This document shows positions 8,101 to 16,583 of a stretch of DNA of 64,000 nt, piece by piece. Under the pieces are notes generated by a model that saw only the letters and a list, made by a program, of their open reading frames with translations, was not told where the DNA came from and did no database searches. The stretch spans positions 124,001 through 188,000 of the forward strand of contig NZ_FWXO01000004.1 of the NCBI RefSeq assembly GCF_900176415.1. The letters are read 5' to 3'. Origin of the DNA: Cellulophaga tyrosinoxydans. Its GTDB lineage: Bacteria > Bacteroidota > Bacteroidia > Flavobacteriales > Flavobacteriaceae. Each line of letters begins with the position of its first letter. Positions within the stretch are counted from its first letter, which is position 1. A program made the position numbers and the translations under genes.

Positions 8101-8211
8101 TATATCAATTTTATTATAAAAAATTGATATACAGTTACTTATGCTTTATTTTGAAATTTACCTATGTTAAAATAAACATAAAATAGTACCTTTTATTACA
8201 TAGTACTGTAA
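8101..8211. promoter_or_regulatory. Cluster of inverted repeats upstream of the micro-peptide operon
   Basis: A perfect 12-bp inverted repeat, TATATCAATTTT at 8101-8112 and AAAATTGATATA at 8120-8131, is followed by TATGTT-AAAATA-AACATA at about 8164-8181 and TTACA-TAGTAC-TGTAA at 8196-8211. None has a following T-run of terminator type. They sit between the LytTR gene and the first small peptide ORF and could be operators or a transcript-end structure. No clear TAnnTTTG promoter element was found. Confidence 0.35.
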
Positions 8212-8275
8212 CAAATTTAATTCCTCCTCGTCTTGTTAGTATAAATCAATAATTATTAATCAAAAAATAACAATC

Positions 8276-8362
8276 ATGGAATCATTAAACAAACATCAAA
8301 TTCATCAAACTCTAGAGTCATCAACTAGTAGAATCTGGAATGCCAAAAGACGTTACAGATAA
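8276..8362 (+). CDS. Tandem micro-peptide, copy 1 (28 aa)
   Basis: 28-codon ORF beginning MESLNKH and ending IWNAKRRYR, preceded by the A-rich context AACAATC before ATG, like its sister copies. The peptide is polar, with no signal or membrane segment; the C-terminus is strongly basic (K, R, R, R in the last five) with a conserved Trp and Tyr. It is identical in protein sequence to copies 2 and 3 although the DNA differs at third positions. First ORF of a five-ORF unit ending in a terminator at 8892-8928. No family recognised; function unknown. Confidence 0.6.
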   Translation: MESLNKHQIHQTLESSTSRIWNAKRRYR

Positions 8363-8396
8363 AACAAAAATCATCAACAACTAAAAAACAACAATC

Positions 8397-8483
8397 ATGG
8401 AATCATTAAACAAACATCAAATTCATCAAACACTAGAGTCATCAACTAGTAGAATCTGGAATGCTAAAAGACGTTACAGATAA
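8397..8483 (+). CDS. Tandem micro-peptide, copy 2 (28 aa)
   Basis: Same 28-residue product as copy 1. Relative to copy 1 the ORF differs at codon 12 (ACT to ACA, both Thr) and codon 23 (GCC to GCT, both Ala). Both changes are synonymous third-position substitutions, which supports translation. Same 34-bp spacer before and after. Function unknown. Confidence 0.6.
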   Translation: MESLNKHQIHQTLESSTSRIWNAKRRYR

Positions 8484-8517
8484 AACAAAAATCATCAACA
8501 ACTAAAAAACAACAATC

Positions 8518-8604
8518 ATGGAATCATTAAACAAACATCAAATTCATCAAACACTAGAGTCATCAACTAGTAGAATCTGGAACGCCAAAAGACGTTACAG
8601 ATAA
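8518..8604 (+). CDS. Tandem micro-peptide, copy 3 (28 aa)
   Basis: Same product as copies 1 and 2. It differs from copy 2 at codon 22 (AAT to AAC, Asn) and codon 23 (GCT to GCC, Ala), again only synonymous third positions. The identical A-rich spacer precedes it. Function unknown. Confidence 0.6.
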   Translation: MESLNKHQIHQTLESSTSRIWNAKRRYR

Positions 8605-8638
8605 AACAAAAATCATCAACAACTAAAAAACAACAATC

Positions 8639-8722
8639 ATGGAATTATTAAACAAACATTACGTAAAACAAACATTAGAAACATCAAGTAACATCTGGAA
8701 TGCAAAAAGACGTTACCGATAA
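8639..8722 (+). CDS. Tandem micro-peptide, copy 4 (27 aa, diverged)
   Basis: A 27-residue paralogue: N-terminus MELLNKHYVKQTLE, one residue lost in the Ser/Thr middle, but the last nine residues IWNAKRRYR are unchanged. Thus the basic C-terminal block is conserved at protein level while the N-terminal half and the DNA have drifted (for example AGA to CGA for the final Arg). This pattern points to the C-terminus as the functional part. No signal peptide or known family. Confidence 0.6.
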   Translation: MELLNKHYVKQTLETSSNIWNAKRRYR

Positions 8723-8752
8723 AAAAACAACAGCACCAAAAAATCATCAATC

Positions 8753-8878
8753 ATGAAAACAATCATCAATCAATCCAATATCATCTCAAAAAAGAATACT
8801 CTAGTGGCTAATTTTAAAAATAGTCGCCGAATCCGATGGACCAATTTTAGCAACGAAAATCAATTTTCGTTTTACTAA
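8753..8878 (+). CDS. Fifth small ORF of the micro-peptide operon (41 aa)
   Basis: 41-codon ORF starting MKTIINQSN after the same AATCATCAATC-ATG context as the repeats. It contains FKNSRRIRWTNF and a C-terminus QFSFY. It is not an obvious repeat copy, but the combination of Arg-Arg, Ile, Arg and Trp resembles the IWNAKRRYR block in composition. It ends 13 bp before the operon terminator. No family recognised; it might be a distant paralogue or a partner peptide. Confidence 0.5.
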   Translation: MKTIINQSNIISKKNTLVANFKNSRRIRWTNFSNENQFSFY

Positions 8879-8891
8879 TCTAGCCAATCAC

Positions 8892-8928
8892 AAAAAAAGC
8901 AGTAGATTCATCACCTACTGCTTTTTTT
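8892..8928 (+). terminator. Terminator of the micro-peptide operon
   Basis: AAAAAAAGCAGTAG, a nine-base loop, then CTACTGCTTTTTTTT: a strong 7-bp GC-containing stem extended by A/T pairing and followed by a T-run. It closes the plus-strand small-ORF unit and, read on the other strand, may also stop the convergent helicase gene. Confidence 0.9.
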
Positions 8929-8945
8929 TATAGCTTATTTTATCA

Positions 8946-10499
8946 TTAATCCTCTGGTGGATATCCGTGTATTTCTTCGAAAACTTCGTCAAAATTCTGA
9001 CGTAAATAAGAATTTAATTTTAGCTTATAATCGTCTTTAAGCCATTTTAAGAAATTATAAGTGCTTCGGCTAATACACTTGGCGTAACTAGCTATTCTGT
9101 TATCAATATCACTATCTAAAATTTTAGCTAATGCTAAAGCATCATAAACGTCTTCGCTGTTTTCTATGCAAATTCTTCCGTGCTGTTCAATAGAGCGTTC
9201 TAGAACAACTTTAGAAGATTCTCCTTTGAATGTTGCTTCGGTATATACTTCTTTAATATCAAAATATACTTCTTCTGATTTTGCAAATTGTACACGAATT
9301 TCTTCGGGCATTTCATGTTTAAACTCACTTTCTATATCCTCGTCATTCTGTAGACGATCCATATAAAAATTAGGAGATTTAAAAATCATTTGCCAATCTA
9401 AATCAGCTCCCCATGGTCCAAATCGGTAATTGTTATTTCCTAAATCTATAACCTGAAACGTAGACTTATTATTTAATATACGCGAACCACGACCTATCAT
9501 CTGATAATACAAGGTCAACGATTTTGTTGCTCTGTTTAGGATAATGGTATCTATAGTAGGTTCATCAAATCCTGTGGTTAGTATACTTACGGAAGTAAGA
9601 ATAGCATCAGGCGTTTCTTTAAACCATTTTAAAATTTGTTTACGCTGCTTTTTTGTTGCGGTATTATCTAAATGCATAACAGGCAAACCTGCAGCTTTAA
9701 AGGTGTAGTATATTTGTATGGAAGTATTAATACCGTTATTAAATATTAATGCTTTTTTACCTTTTGAATGTTTTAAATAAGCCTGTAATGTTTTGTCTAA
9801 CATAGCAGGACTGGTATATAAATCTTCCGAAGATTTAACGGTATAATCTCCATTAGACCCAACCTCCAGTGAGGTTAAACCCATGTCATATTGAAAAACT
9901 TCGGCTCTAGCAAGAAACTCGTTTTCAATTAATGACTCTATTGATTCCCCTGTAATAAGTTCATCGTAATTATCTTTCATTGGAAGTTCTTTACTAGAAC
10001 TCAATGGTGTTGCTGTAACTCCTAAAATAAAAGAATTTTCAAAAAATTTAAACAGCTTAGTAAATGAATTATAATGTGCTTCATCTATAATAACTAGACC
10101 AATATCAGAAATATCTAATTTATCGTCATTCAAACGGTTATTAAGCGTTTCTACCATGGCTACAAAACAAATATACTGATCTTGATCATCTAAATTTGCT
10201 TTACTATTTACCACTTTATTAGGCACTCCAAAACTGGTAAGCATTTCTGAAGTTTGGTTGCATAACTCCACTCGGTGTGTCATTACCAAAACCTTTTTCT
10301 TATGGTTTTTTAAATACTGTCTAACCATTTCGGAGAAAATTACTGTTTTTCCTCCTCCTGTTGGTAATTGATATAATAAATGGTAGTTGTCTGGTGCGGT
10401 ATCGAATTTTTCGAAAATTTTATTGATTGCACCTTGTTGGTAGCTGTAAAGTTCTTTATCTGTTTTTCTTTCTTGTAATGCTGATACTATCTCCGTCAT
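8946..10499 (-). CDS. SSL2-type DEAD/DEAH superfamily 2 helicase
   Basis: 517-residue superfamily 2 helicase of the restriction-enzyme/XPB (SSL2) type. Visible motifs: Q-like SYQQGAI, Walker A LPTGGGKT (Lys51), DEAH at 139-142 in VIIDEAHYNSF, LGVTATPLSS (motif III), TTGFDEPT (motif V) and YQMIGRGSR (motif VI). The last 150 residues form a helical region with no domain I recognise. A close paralogue lies at 30124-31635 with the same architecture. There are no restriction or methyltransferase genes beside it, so a general role in DNA or RNA metabolism is more likely than restriction. Faces the micro-peptide operon terminator. Confidence 0.88.
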   Translation of the reverse strand: MTEIVSALQERKTDKELYSYQQGAINKIFEKFDTAPDNYHLLYQLPTGGGKTVIFSEMVRQYLKNHKKKVLVMTHRVELCNQTSEMLTSFGVPNKVVNSKANLDDQDQYICFVAMVETLNNRLNDDKLDISDIGLVIIDEAHYNSFTKLFKFFENSFILGVTATPLSSSKELPMKDNYDELITGESIESLIENEFLARAEVFQYDMGLTSLEVGSNGDYTVKSSEDLYTSPAMLDKTLQAYLKHSKGKKALIFNNGINTSIQIYYTFKAAGLPVMHLDNTATKKQRKQILKWFKETPDAILTSVSILTTGFDEPTIDTIILNRATKSLTLYYQMIGRGSRILNNKSTFQVIDLGNNNYRFGPWGADLDWQMIFKSPNFYMDRLQNDEDIESEFKHEMPEEIRVQFAKSEEVYFDIKEVYTEATFKGESSKVVLERSIEQHGRICIENSEDVYDALALAKILDSDIDNRIASYAKCISRSTYNFLKWLKDDYKLKLNSYLRQNFDEVFEEIHGYPPED

Positions 10500-10619
10500 A
10501 ATTTCCTTTCTAGGGGGATTGCAAAATTAAACTCTTTAAAAAGGGTTTACAAATAATTATGCAAAACAATTCTGTTTATTTGTTGATGTGTACAGTTTTT
10601 GTGATAAAAAACTAAGAAC

Positions 10620-11609
10620 CTATTTTACCAGCTTTCTTAACGCTACCCATTGTTTTAGCATATCTCTTGAATCGCAAGCCGGATACCCTAAAACAGTTTT
10701 TCCTGCAGCAACATCTCCAACAACTCCAGACCCTGCTCCCACTGTGGCGCCAGAATGTATTGTGGTATGATCTTTTATAGATGCACTGCCGCCTATAATT
10801 ACACCATCGCCTAAAGTAACCGAACCTGCAAGTCCACTATGTCCAGCCATAATACAAGATCTACCCATTACAGAATTATGACCTATTTGTACCAAATTAT
10901 CGATCTTAGAACCATCACCAATTATAGTAGAACTAAATTTACCACGATCTACGCATGAATTTGCCCCAATTTCTACTCCATTGCCAATAACTACATTACC
11001 TATCTGTGGAATTTTAACTAGCCCTCTTCCGTCTGGACTTGGCCTAAATCCAAAACCATCAGCTCCAATACTAACATTGGTATGAAATATACATTGATGT
11101 CCTATCTCACAACGCTCTCTTATAACAGTACCTGACCAGATAATACAACCCATCCCTATGATGGTGTCATCCATAATGGTTACATTGGGGTAAACTATTG
11201 TACCATCTCCAATAGTTACATTTTTGCCTATATAGCAATTGGCTCCTATTTTAACCCCTTTACCCAAATTAGCTGATGGATGTACCACTGCTGTGGTATG
11301 AATATCTTCTTCCAATTGTGGTAATCCAGGGTCAAAAAATTCTAGGATTTGTGCCATAGCCAAATCAGCATTTTTTACTTTAATCAAAACTCGATTTTCC
11401 CCAGGTTCTAATGGAATTGTTTCATCAATTACCGCCGCCGAAGCCTTTGAATCACTCCATAGTTTTGCGTACTTTCTATTACCAATAAAGGTGATATGAT
11501 TTAAGGCTGCTTTTTCTAATTGCTCAGGAGCTGTTATCAAATGTGTGGTATTACCTACTAGTTCTCCTTTTAAAACAGCATTGATTTCAGCTATGGAATG
11601 TGATTTCAT
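10620..11609 (-). CDS. lpxD: UDP-3-O-acylglucosamine N-acyltransferase (LpxD-like)
   Basis: 329 residues with the two-part LpxD build. Residues 1-100 are the uridine-binding N-domain (ITFIGNRKYAKLW). After that comes a left-handed beta-helix of hexapeptide repeats (VKIGANCYIGKNVTIGDG and onward). IGHNSVMG near 240 corresponds to the catalytic-histidine region; GADGFGFRP is a classic LpxD motif. It would add the N-linked acyl chain in lipid A synthesis at the inner-membrane surface. It is separate from the usual lpxD-lpxC/fabZ-lpxA cluster, so it may be a second LpxD or a sugar N-acyltransferase of another envelope glycan. Confidence 0.85.
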   Translation of the reverse strand: MKSHSIAEINAVLKGELVGNTTHLITAPEQLEKAALNHITFIGNRKYAKLWSDSKASAAVIDETIPLEPGENRVLIKVKNADLAMAQILEFFDPGLPQLEEDIHTTAVVHPSANLGKGVKIGANCYIGKNVTIGDGTIVYPNVTIMDDTIIGMGCIIWSGTVIRERCEIGHQCIFHTNVSIGADGFGFRPSPDGRGLVKIPQIGNVVIGNGVEIGANSCVDRGKFSSTIIGDGSKIDNLVQIGHNSVMGRSCIMAGHSGLAGSVTLGDGVIIGGSASIKDHTTIHSGATVGAGSGVVGDVAAGKTVLGYPACDSRDMLKQWVALRKLVK

Positions 11610-11684
11610 GTATGGTTTGTTATTATAATTTTATAAAGATACACTAGTAAAATGGAATATAATAATTCAAATTAATTAGGAAGA

Positions 11685-12029
11685 TTAGGAATTTTTCGTC
11701 CATTTTATACCGCTTTTATGAAAAAGCAAACCTGCAACTAATGCAATCAAAGCTAATACAATGGAGGCAGTTGTATTGTTCGTGTAAGTTCCTATAGTAT
11801 ACCCAATAAATGCCCATCCTATGGAAAAAATAATATTTATTATTATGGCTAATATTCTAATATTTAGAGCAATAAACAATCCAAGCACTACTCCACCAAA
11901 AACCCACCATGAATGGTAATAAAAACCAGCTACTATGGCAATGATAAAAATTTCTAAAAGTAGAATTTTGATGTTTATTTCATCGTAATTAGAAACAGAT
12001 CCTGTATTTTTTGTCTTTCTTCTAGCCAT
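11685..12029 (-). CDS. Small integral membrane protein, unknown
   Basis: 114 residues. A charged N-terminus (MARRKTKNTGSVSNYDEIN) is followed by four closely packed hydrophobic segments, roughly 22-40, 42-58, 62-82 and 90-106, and a short basic tail HKSGIKWTKNS. No enzymatic motif. It lies between the LpxD-like gene (75 bp away) and the DEAD-box helicase gene (49 bp), all on the minus strand, so it may be co-transcribed with either. I do not recognise the family. Confidence 0.7.
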   Translation of the reverse strand: MARRKTKNTGSVSNYDEINIKILLLEIFIIAIVAGFYYHSWWVFGGVVLGLFIALNIRILAIIINIIFSIGWAFIGYTIGTYTNNTTASIVLALIALVAGLLFHKSGIKWTKNS

Positions 12030-12078
12030 TTATTTACTATTTGGGAACATCAACTGCAAACCAAACTTAGTATTTACT

Positions 12079-13425
12079 TTATTTTTTATTACGCTTATTG
12101 TAATTTTTATCTCCTCTGGTTTTAGGCTTTTTATACTTTTTGGCAATAATTCTCTTATAGGATCCACCTTGATTGGTCTTCTTATTTTTTTCTTTTTTTT
12201 CATGAAAACTACCTTGTGATTCTAAAGTAGTCTGATCTGGATTATCTGCTTCTATAATTCTAGGTCGTTCCTCAGCAGTTAATTCTTCTGAAATTTCTAC
12301 TTTATCAGGTATAGCAAGTAAAGGAATTTCTATTTTCATTAAAGCTTCTATTGCTTCTTTATACGGAGCTTCTTTTTCTGTATAGAACAATATTGCATTT
12401 CCTTGCTGTTCTGCCCTACCCGTTCTACCAATACGATGCATGTAGTTTTCTGGATAGTTTGGCGTATCAAAATTTATAACATGGGTGATTTTGTCTAAAT
12501 CTAAACCCCTAGCCATAACGTCTGTTGTTACAAGTATTCTGTTTTTACCTTCATCAAATTGGCGAATAGAGCGAATTCTATAATTTTGAGTTTTATTAGA
12601 ATGTATTACACAAGATTCATTACCAAATGCTACCTCCATTTCTTCAAAAACAGTATCAGCACTACGTTTGTTCGCCACAAAAACAAGTACTTTTTTATAT
12701 GTGTCTTTGTCTTTTAATAAGCGAATTAACAAGTTAATTTTAGTATAGAAATTAGGCACAGCATAACATACTTGCGATATATTCTCAAGTGGAGTACCAC
12801 TTACTGCAATAGATACTTTTTCGGGGGCTATAAAAAAATCGTCAATTAAGGCATCAACATCACTTGTCATTGTTGCCGAGAACATAATGTTTTGTCTACG
12901 TGTTGGGAGTAGATCAAAAATATTTGTGAGCTGAAATCGAAAACCTAAATCAAGCATGACATCAACTTCATCGATCACCAATTTTTTAATTTCTTTTAGT
13001 TTAACGGCTTTTGAAAGTGCTAAATCATACAAGCGGCCTGGTGTAGCCACTAAAATATCTGTTCCTTGCGCGCATAGTTGCTTTTGGGCATTTATATTAG
13101 TACCACCATACACTCCCAAAACACGCACATTAATATATTTGGCAAAACTCTCAATGTTTTCAACAACCTGTAAAACCAATTCTCTTGTGGGTACTAAAAC
13201 AAGAATACGTGGATGAATTTGTTTTGAAAACGCTAACTCTTGTAATATTGGCAACATGTAAGCCATTGTTTTACCCGTACCCGTTTGCGCAATGCCCACA
13301 ATATCTTTCCCAGACATTACTACTGAAAATGCAGCAGCCTGTATGGGTGTTGGGGATGCAAACCCTAAATCATCTATAGCGTAGTTTAATTGTTTTTTTA
13401 AACCGAAATCTTCAAAAGAACTCAT
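12079..13425 (-). CDS. DEAD-box-type RNA helicase (RhlE-like) with DEVD motif II
   Basis: ATP-dependent RNA helicase, probably for cold adaptation, ribosome assembly or RNA decay. Motifs in order: F..LG...PTPIQ, AQTGTGKT (Walker A, Lys52), PTRELVLQ, VATPGRLYDLAL, motif II VIDEVDVMLDLGF (DEVD at 152-155 instead of DEAD), MFSATM, VLVFVANKRSAD, TTDVMARGLDLDKI and HRIGRTGRAE. The C-terminal tail of about 70 residues is very Lys/Arg-rich, as in RhlE-type proteins. Ala-to-Val in motif II is unusual but conservative. Divergent from rlmF. Confidence 0.9.
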   Translation of the reverse strand: MSSFEDFGLKKQLNYAIDDLGFASPTPIQAAAFSVVMSGKDIVGIAQTGTGKTMAYMLPILQELAFSKQIHPRILVLVPTRELVLQVVENIESFAKYINVRVLGVYGGTNINAQKQLCAQGTDILVATPGRLYDLALSKAVKLKEIKKLVIDEVDVMLDLGFRFQLTNIFDLLPTRRQNIMFSATMTSDVDALIDDFFIAPEKVSIAVSGTPLENISQVCYAVPNFYTKINLLIRLLKDKDTYKKVLVFVANKRSADTVFEEMEVAFGNESCVIHSNKTQNYRIRSIRQFDEGKNRILVTTDVMARGLDLDKITHVINFDTPNYPENYMHRIGRTGRAEQQGNAILFYTEKEAPYKEAIEALMKIEIPLLAIPDKVEISEELTAEERPRIIEADNPDQTTLESQGSFHEKKEKNKKTNQGGSYKRIIAKKYKKPKTRGDKNYNKRNKK

Positions 13426-13519
13426 GTATTACCTCGTTTAATCTTGCAAAGGTATGGTATTCTTTATTGTCATTGTTCTCCAATATAACATCCTTATCTT
13501 TACCGCATAAAGTTATATT

Positions 13520-14368
13520 TTGCATTTAAAAAATTTACATCGATCTAATTATAATTTCATTGAATTAACAAATACAAACCCAGCACTTGCAAAATATGTT
13601 TTTGTAAATGATTATAATCAGGAAAGTATTGATTTTTCAGACCCACATGCGGTTATAGAACTTAATAGAGCCTTATTAAAACACTTTTACAATGTTCAAG
13701 ATTGGACAATTCCCGAAGGATACCTATGCCCTCCTATACCCGGCAGAGTTGATTATTTACTTCATATTCAAGATTTAATTTTTAATGACACCACTAAAAC
13801 TATAAAGGGACTAGATATTGGTGTTGGTGCTAATTGTATTTATCCCATTCTGGCGACACAACAATTAGGTTGGAATATGGTGGGGTCAGACATTGATGAA
13901 ACAGCAGTAAAGTTTGCGAAACAAAATGCACTTCAGTTTAAAGAAAAGATAGAAATAAGGCATCAATACTCTAATGCTGATATTTTCAAAGGTGTGCTTC
14001 ATTTTAATGAATTTTTCGACTTTACTATGTGCAATCCTCCTTTTCATGCTTCTGAAAAAGAGGCAACTTTAGGTACACTTAAAAAACTCAATAACTTACA
14101 GAACAATCCAGCATTTAAATTAAATTTTGGCGGTCAAGCAAACGAGTTATGGTGCAATGGTGGTGAAGCATTATTTATTAAGCGAATGATAAAACAAAGT
14201 ATTTTGTTTAAAAAGCAAGTAGGTTGGTTTACATGTTTGGTTTCTAAAAGAAATCATCTCTCTAAAATTTACAAACAATTAGAAAAATTAAATGTGACCT
14301 ATAAAACGGTAGATATGACACAAGGCAATAAAAAAAGCAGATTTATTGCTTGGAAATTTACAGATTAA
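13520..14368 (+). CDS. rlmF: 23S rRNA (adenine(1618)-N(6))-methyltransferase
   Basis: S-adenosylmethionine-dependent N6-adenine methyltransferase acting on A1618 of 23S rRNA. The SAM motif [13 protein letters not shown] lies at 97-109, acidic strand-2 SDID near 123-126, and catalytic NPPF at 172-175 (MCNPPFH). [19 protein letters not shown] near residues 35-53 is a family signature. The start is TTG: there is no in-frame ATG near the N-terminus and a stop lies just upstream, while alignment with the usual MHP.N.H..Y beginning fits TTG-CAT-TTA. 282 aa is typical. RecQ follows on the same strand. Confidence 0.9.
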   Translation: MHLKNLHRSNYNFIELTNTNPALAKYVFVNDYNQESIDFSDPHAVIELNRALLKHFYNVQDWTIPEGYLCPPIPGRVDYLLHIQDLIFNDTTKTIKGLDIGVGANCIYPILATQQLGWNMVGSDIDETAVKFAKQNALQFKEKIEIRHQYSNADIFKGVLHFNEFFDFTMCNPPFHASEKEATLGTLKKLNNLQNNPAFKLNFGGQANELWCNGGEALFIKRMIKQSILFKKQVGWFTCLVSKRNHLSKIYKQLEKLNVTYKTVDMTQGNKKSRFIAWKFTD

Positions 14369-14430
14369 ATTCTTTCACATCTTTTTATACAAAATTCAAA
14401 ACCTGTAGCTTTACAAAATACAATCCGTTT

Positions 14431-16539
14431 ATGCCCGCAATAGATTATAAAGAACAACTTTTACCTAATTTAAAAAAATACTTTGGTTATGATAGCTTTC
14501 GACCGCAACAAGAAGCCATAATTTCTTCGGTCTTAGAGAAAAAAGATGCTATTGTAATCATGCCAACAGGCGGAGGGAAATCTATCTGTTATCAATTACC
14601 CTCTTTACTGTTTCCTAAATCTACGCTGGTTGTTTCTCCGTTAATTGCTTTAATGAAAGATCAAGTAGATGGTTGCATTGCCAATGGAATTGCAGCCGCT
14701 TACTTCAATAGCAGTCAATCTACTGAAGAACAACAAAATATTCTTCTTAAAATTTCAAAGGCAGAATTAAAGTTACTTTATGTTGCTCCTGAAAGTATGG
14801 CTTCTTTGGAGCATATTTTAAATGAAACCTACATTAGCTGTATTGCAATTGATGAAGCACATTGTATTTCGTCATGGGGTCATGATTTTAGACCTTCTTA
14901 CCAACAATTGGGGTTTTTAAAAAAATCTATGCCCAATACACCCATTATTGCTTTAACTGCAACAGCGGATAAAGCAACAAGACAAGATATTGCGGAACAA
15001 TTAGGGATCATTTCTGCAGAACAATTTATTACGTCTTTTGATCGAAAAAATATTAGTTTAACCGTTCGACCCGCAGATGGCAGAGTAGATCAAATCATTA
15101 GTTTTATTGAAGACAGACCCAATTCTTCAGGGATTATTTATTGTTTAAGTAGAAAAACTACAGAGCAATTGGTAGACCGTTTAAAAGCAAAAAAAATGAA
15201 TGCGCAAGCTTATCATGCTGGGTTAAGTTTTGATGAGCGAACTAAAGTGCAAGAAGATTTTATTTTCGACAAAACCAAAATTGTTTGTGCAACGGTTGCT
15301 TTTGGTATGGGTATAGATAAATCTAATGTAAGGTGGGTTATACATTACAATATGCCTAAGAACATAGAAGGGTATTATCAAGAAATTGGCCGTGCAGGTC
15401 GTGATGGAGTTGCTGCGAGTGCCCTACTCTTTCATAGTTATGCCGATGTAATCCAATTACAACGATTTACTGAAGGCGCATCAAATCAAGAGGTGCAACT
15501 TGCTAAATTAGATCGTATGAAACAGTTTTCTGAAGCAACTACATGTAGACGTAAAATTCTATTGAGTTATTTCGGAGAATTATTAGCTGAAAATTGTGGC
15601 AATTGTGATGTTTGTAAAAGTCCACCTCAAGTATTCGATGGAACTATTATTGCGCAAAAAATACTATCTACCATTGCCCGATTAAATGAAAAAGAAGCCA
15701 TTGGAACCATTATAGATGTGTTAAGAGGCGCCAAAAATGCGGCAATATTGGAAAAAGGATTAGAAAAGGTGAAAACCTATGGTATTGGGAATGATATTTC
15801 TTGGAAAGATTGGCAACATTACATTATACAATTAATTAATCAAGGGTATATCGAAATAGCTTTTCAATTTAGAAACGCATTACATTTAACTGATTTTTCT
15901 AAAAACGTTTTGTTTAATGGTGCCAAGGTGTCATTAACGAAACCAATTGTTGTTGTGGAAACCATTGGAAATCCGAAAGAAAAAACCAAAAAATCTAGTA
16001 GCAAGGGTGCTCTTTTTCAACGTTTAAAGGCGCTCCGCCATTCTATTGCTTTAGAAGAAAATATTCCTGCCTATTTAGTTTTTAGCGATGCTACATTACA
16101 AGAAATAGAACAAAATAGACCCTTGTCCGATGAAGAGTTTTTAGAAATTAATGGCGTTGGGCAACGAAAACTAGAAGTTTATGGAGACCAATTTATAAAA
16201 GAAATTATTGCTTTTAATAAGGAGAAAAAATCCAAAAAAGCTGATACACATAAGGTTACCTACGAATTATATCAACAAGGATTATCTATTGATGAAATTG
16301 CAATAAAACGAAATTTAAAAACTCCAACAATATATTCACATATCGCCAAACTTTATGGTGACGGACTGCCAATTAATATTTATGATTTTGTTACAAAAAC
16401 CGAAGTGGAATCAGTTAAAAAAGCCAAAGAGGTTTTGGAAAGTCCACCATCGCTAAAACCATATTTTGACTATTTTGAAGAGCAATTAGACTATTTTAAA
16501 ATACGCCTTGCATTGGCTATACTTGACAAAAAAGCATAA
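14431..16539 (+). CDS. recQ: ATP-dependent DNA helicase RecQ
   Basis: 3'-5' DNA helicase for recombination and fork repair. I use the ATG giving [19 protein letters not shown]; a longer frame would overlap rlmF. Motifs: [16 protein letters not shown] (Walker A), [48 protein letters not shown] and [10 protein letters not shown]. The RQC zinc site [12 protein letters not shown]...CGNCDVC, winged helix, an HRDC domain ([17 protein letters not shown]... through [14 protein letters not shown]) and a final helix-turn-helix ([20 protein letters not shown]) complete a full-length RecQ of 702 aa. A bidirectional terminator follows. Confidence 0.94.
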   Translation: MPAIDYKEQLLPNLKKYFGYDSFRPQQEAIISSVLEKKDAIVIMPTGGGKSICYQLPSLLFPKSTLVVSPLIALMKDQVDGCIANGIAAAYFNSSQSTEEQQNILLKISKAELKLLYVAPESMASLEHILNETYISCIAIDEAHCISSWGHDFRPSYQQLGFLKKSMPNTPIIALTATADKATRQDIAEQLGIISAEQFITSFDRKNISLTVRPADGRVDQIISFIEDRPNSSGIIYCLSRKTTEQLVDRLKAKKMNAQAYHAGLSFDERTKVQEDFIFDKTKIVCATVAFGMGIDKSNVRWVIHYNMPKNIEGYYQEIGRAGRDGVAASALLFHSYADVIQLQRFTEGASNQEVQLAKLDRMKQFSEATTCRRKILLSYFGELLAENCGNCDVCKSPPQVFDGTIIAQKILSTIARLNEKEAIGTIIDVLRGAKNAAILEKGLEKVKTYGIGNDISWKDWQHYIIQLINQGYIEIAFQFRNALHLTDFSKNVLFNGAKVSLTKPIVVVETIGNPKEKTKKSSSKGALFQRLKALRHSIALEENIPAYLVFSDATLQEIEQNRPLSDEEFLEINGVGQRKLEVYGDQFIKEIIAFNKEKKSKKADTHKVTYELYQQGLSIDEIAIKRNLKTPTIYSHIAKLYGDGLPINIYDFVTKTEVESVKKAKEVLESPPSLKPYFDYFEEQLDYFKIRLALAILDKKA

Positions 16540-16568
16540 AAAAAGGGGTTCAGTAGAACCCCTTTTTT
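16540..16568. terminator. Bidirectional terminator between recQ and the cold-shock gene
   Basis: AAAAGGGGTTC, loop AGTA, GAACCCCTTTT flanked by A- and T-runs: a perfect 11-bp stem serving the convergent genes on both sides. Confidence 0.92.
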
Positions 16569-16583
16569 ATAATCTTAATCAAT

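Larger units (their letters stand above)
8276..8722 (+). repeat. Tandem 121-bp repeat array encoding micro-peptides
   Basis: ATG codons at 8276, 8397, 8518 and 8639 are exactly 121 bp apart. Each unit consists of an 87-bp ORF and a 34-bp spacer (AACAAAAATCATC...AACAATC) that is identical between copies 1-2, 2-3 and 3-4. Copy 4 has diverged and its ORF is one codon shorter. The spacer carries the translation start context of each following ORF. Confidence 0.95.

Noticed and set aside
8276-8722. CRISPR array
   Set aside because: The repeat unit is 121 bp with near-identical units and coding frames, and no cas genes; spacers are not unique.
8946-10499. Type I restriction system around the SSL2-type helicase
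   Set aside because: No HsdM/HsdS genes or endonuclease domain nearby; the gene is a stand-alone helicase.
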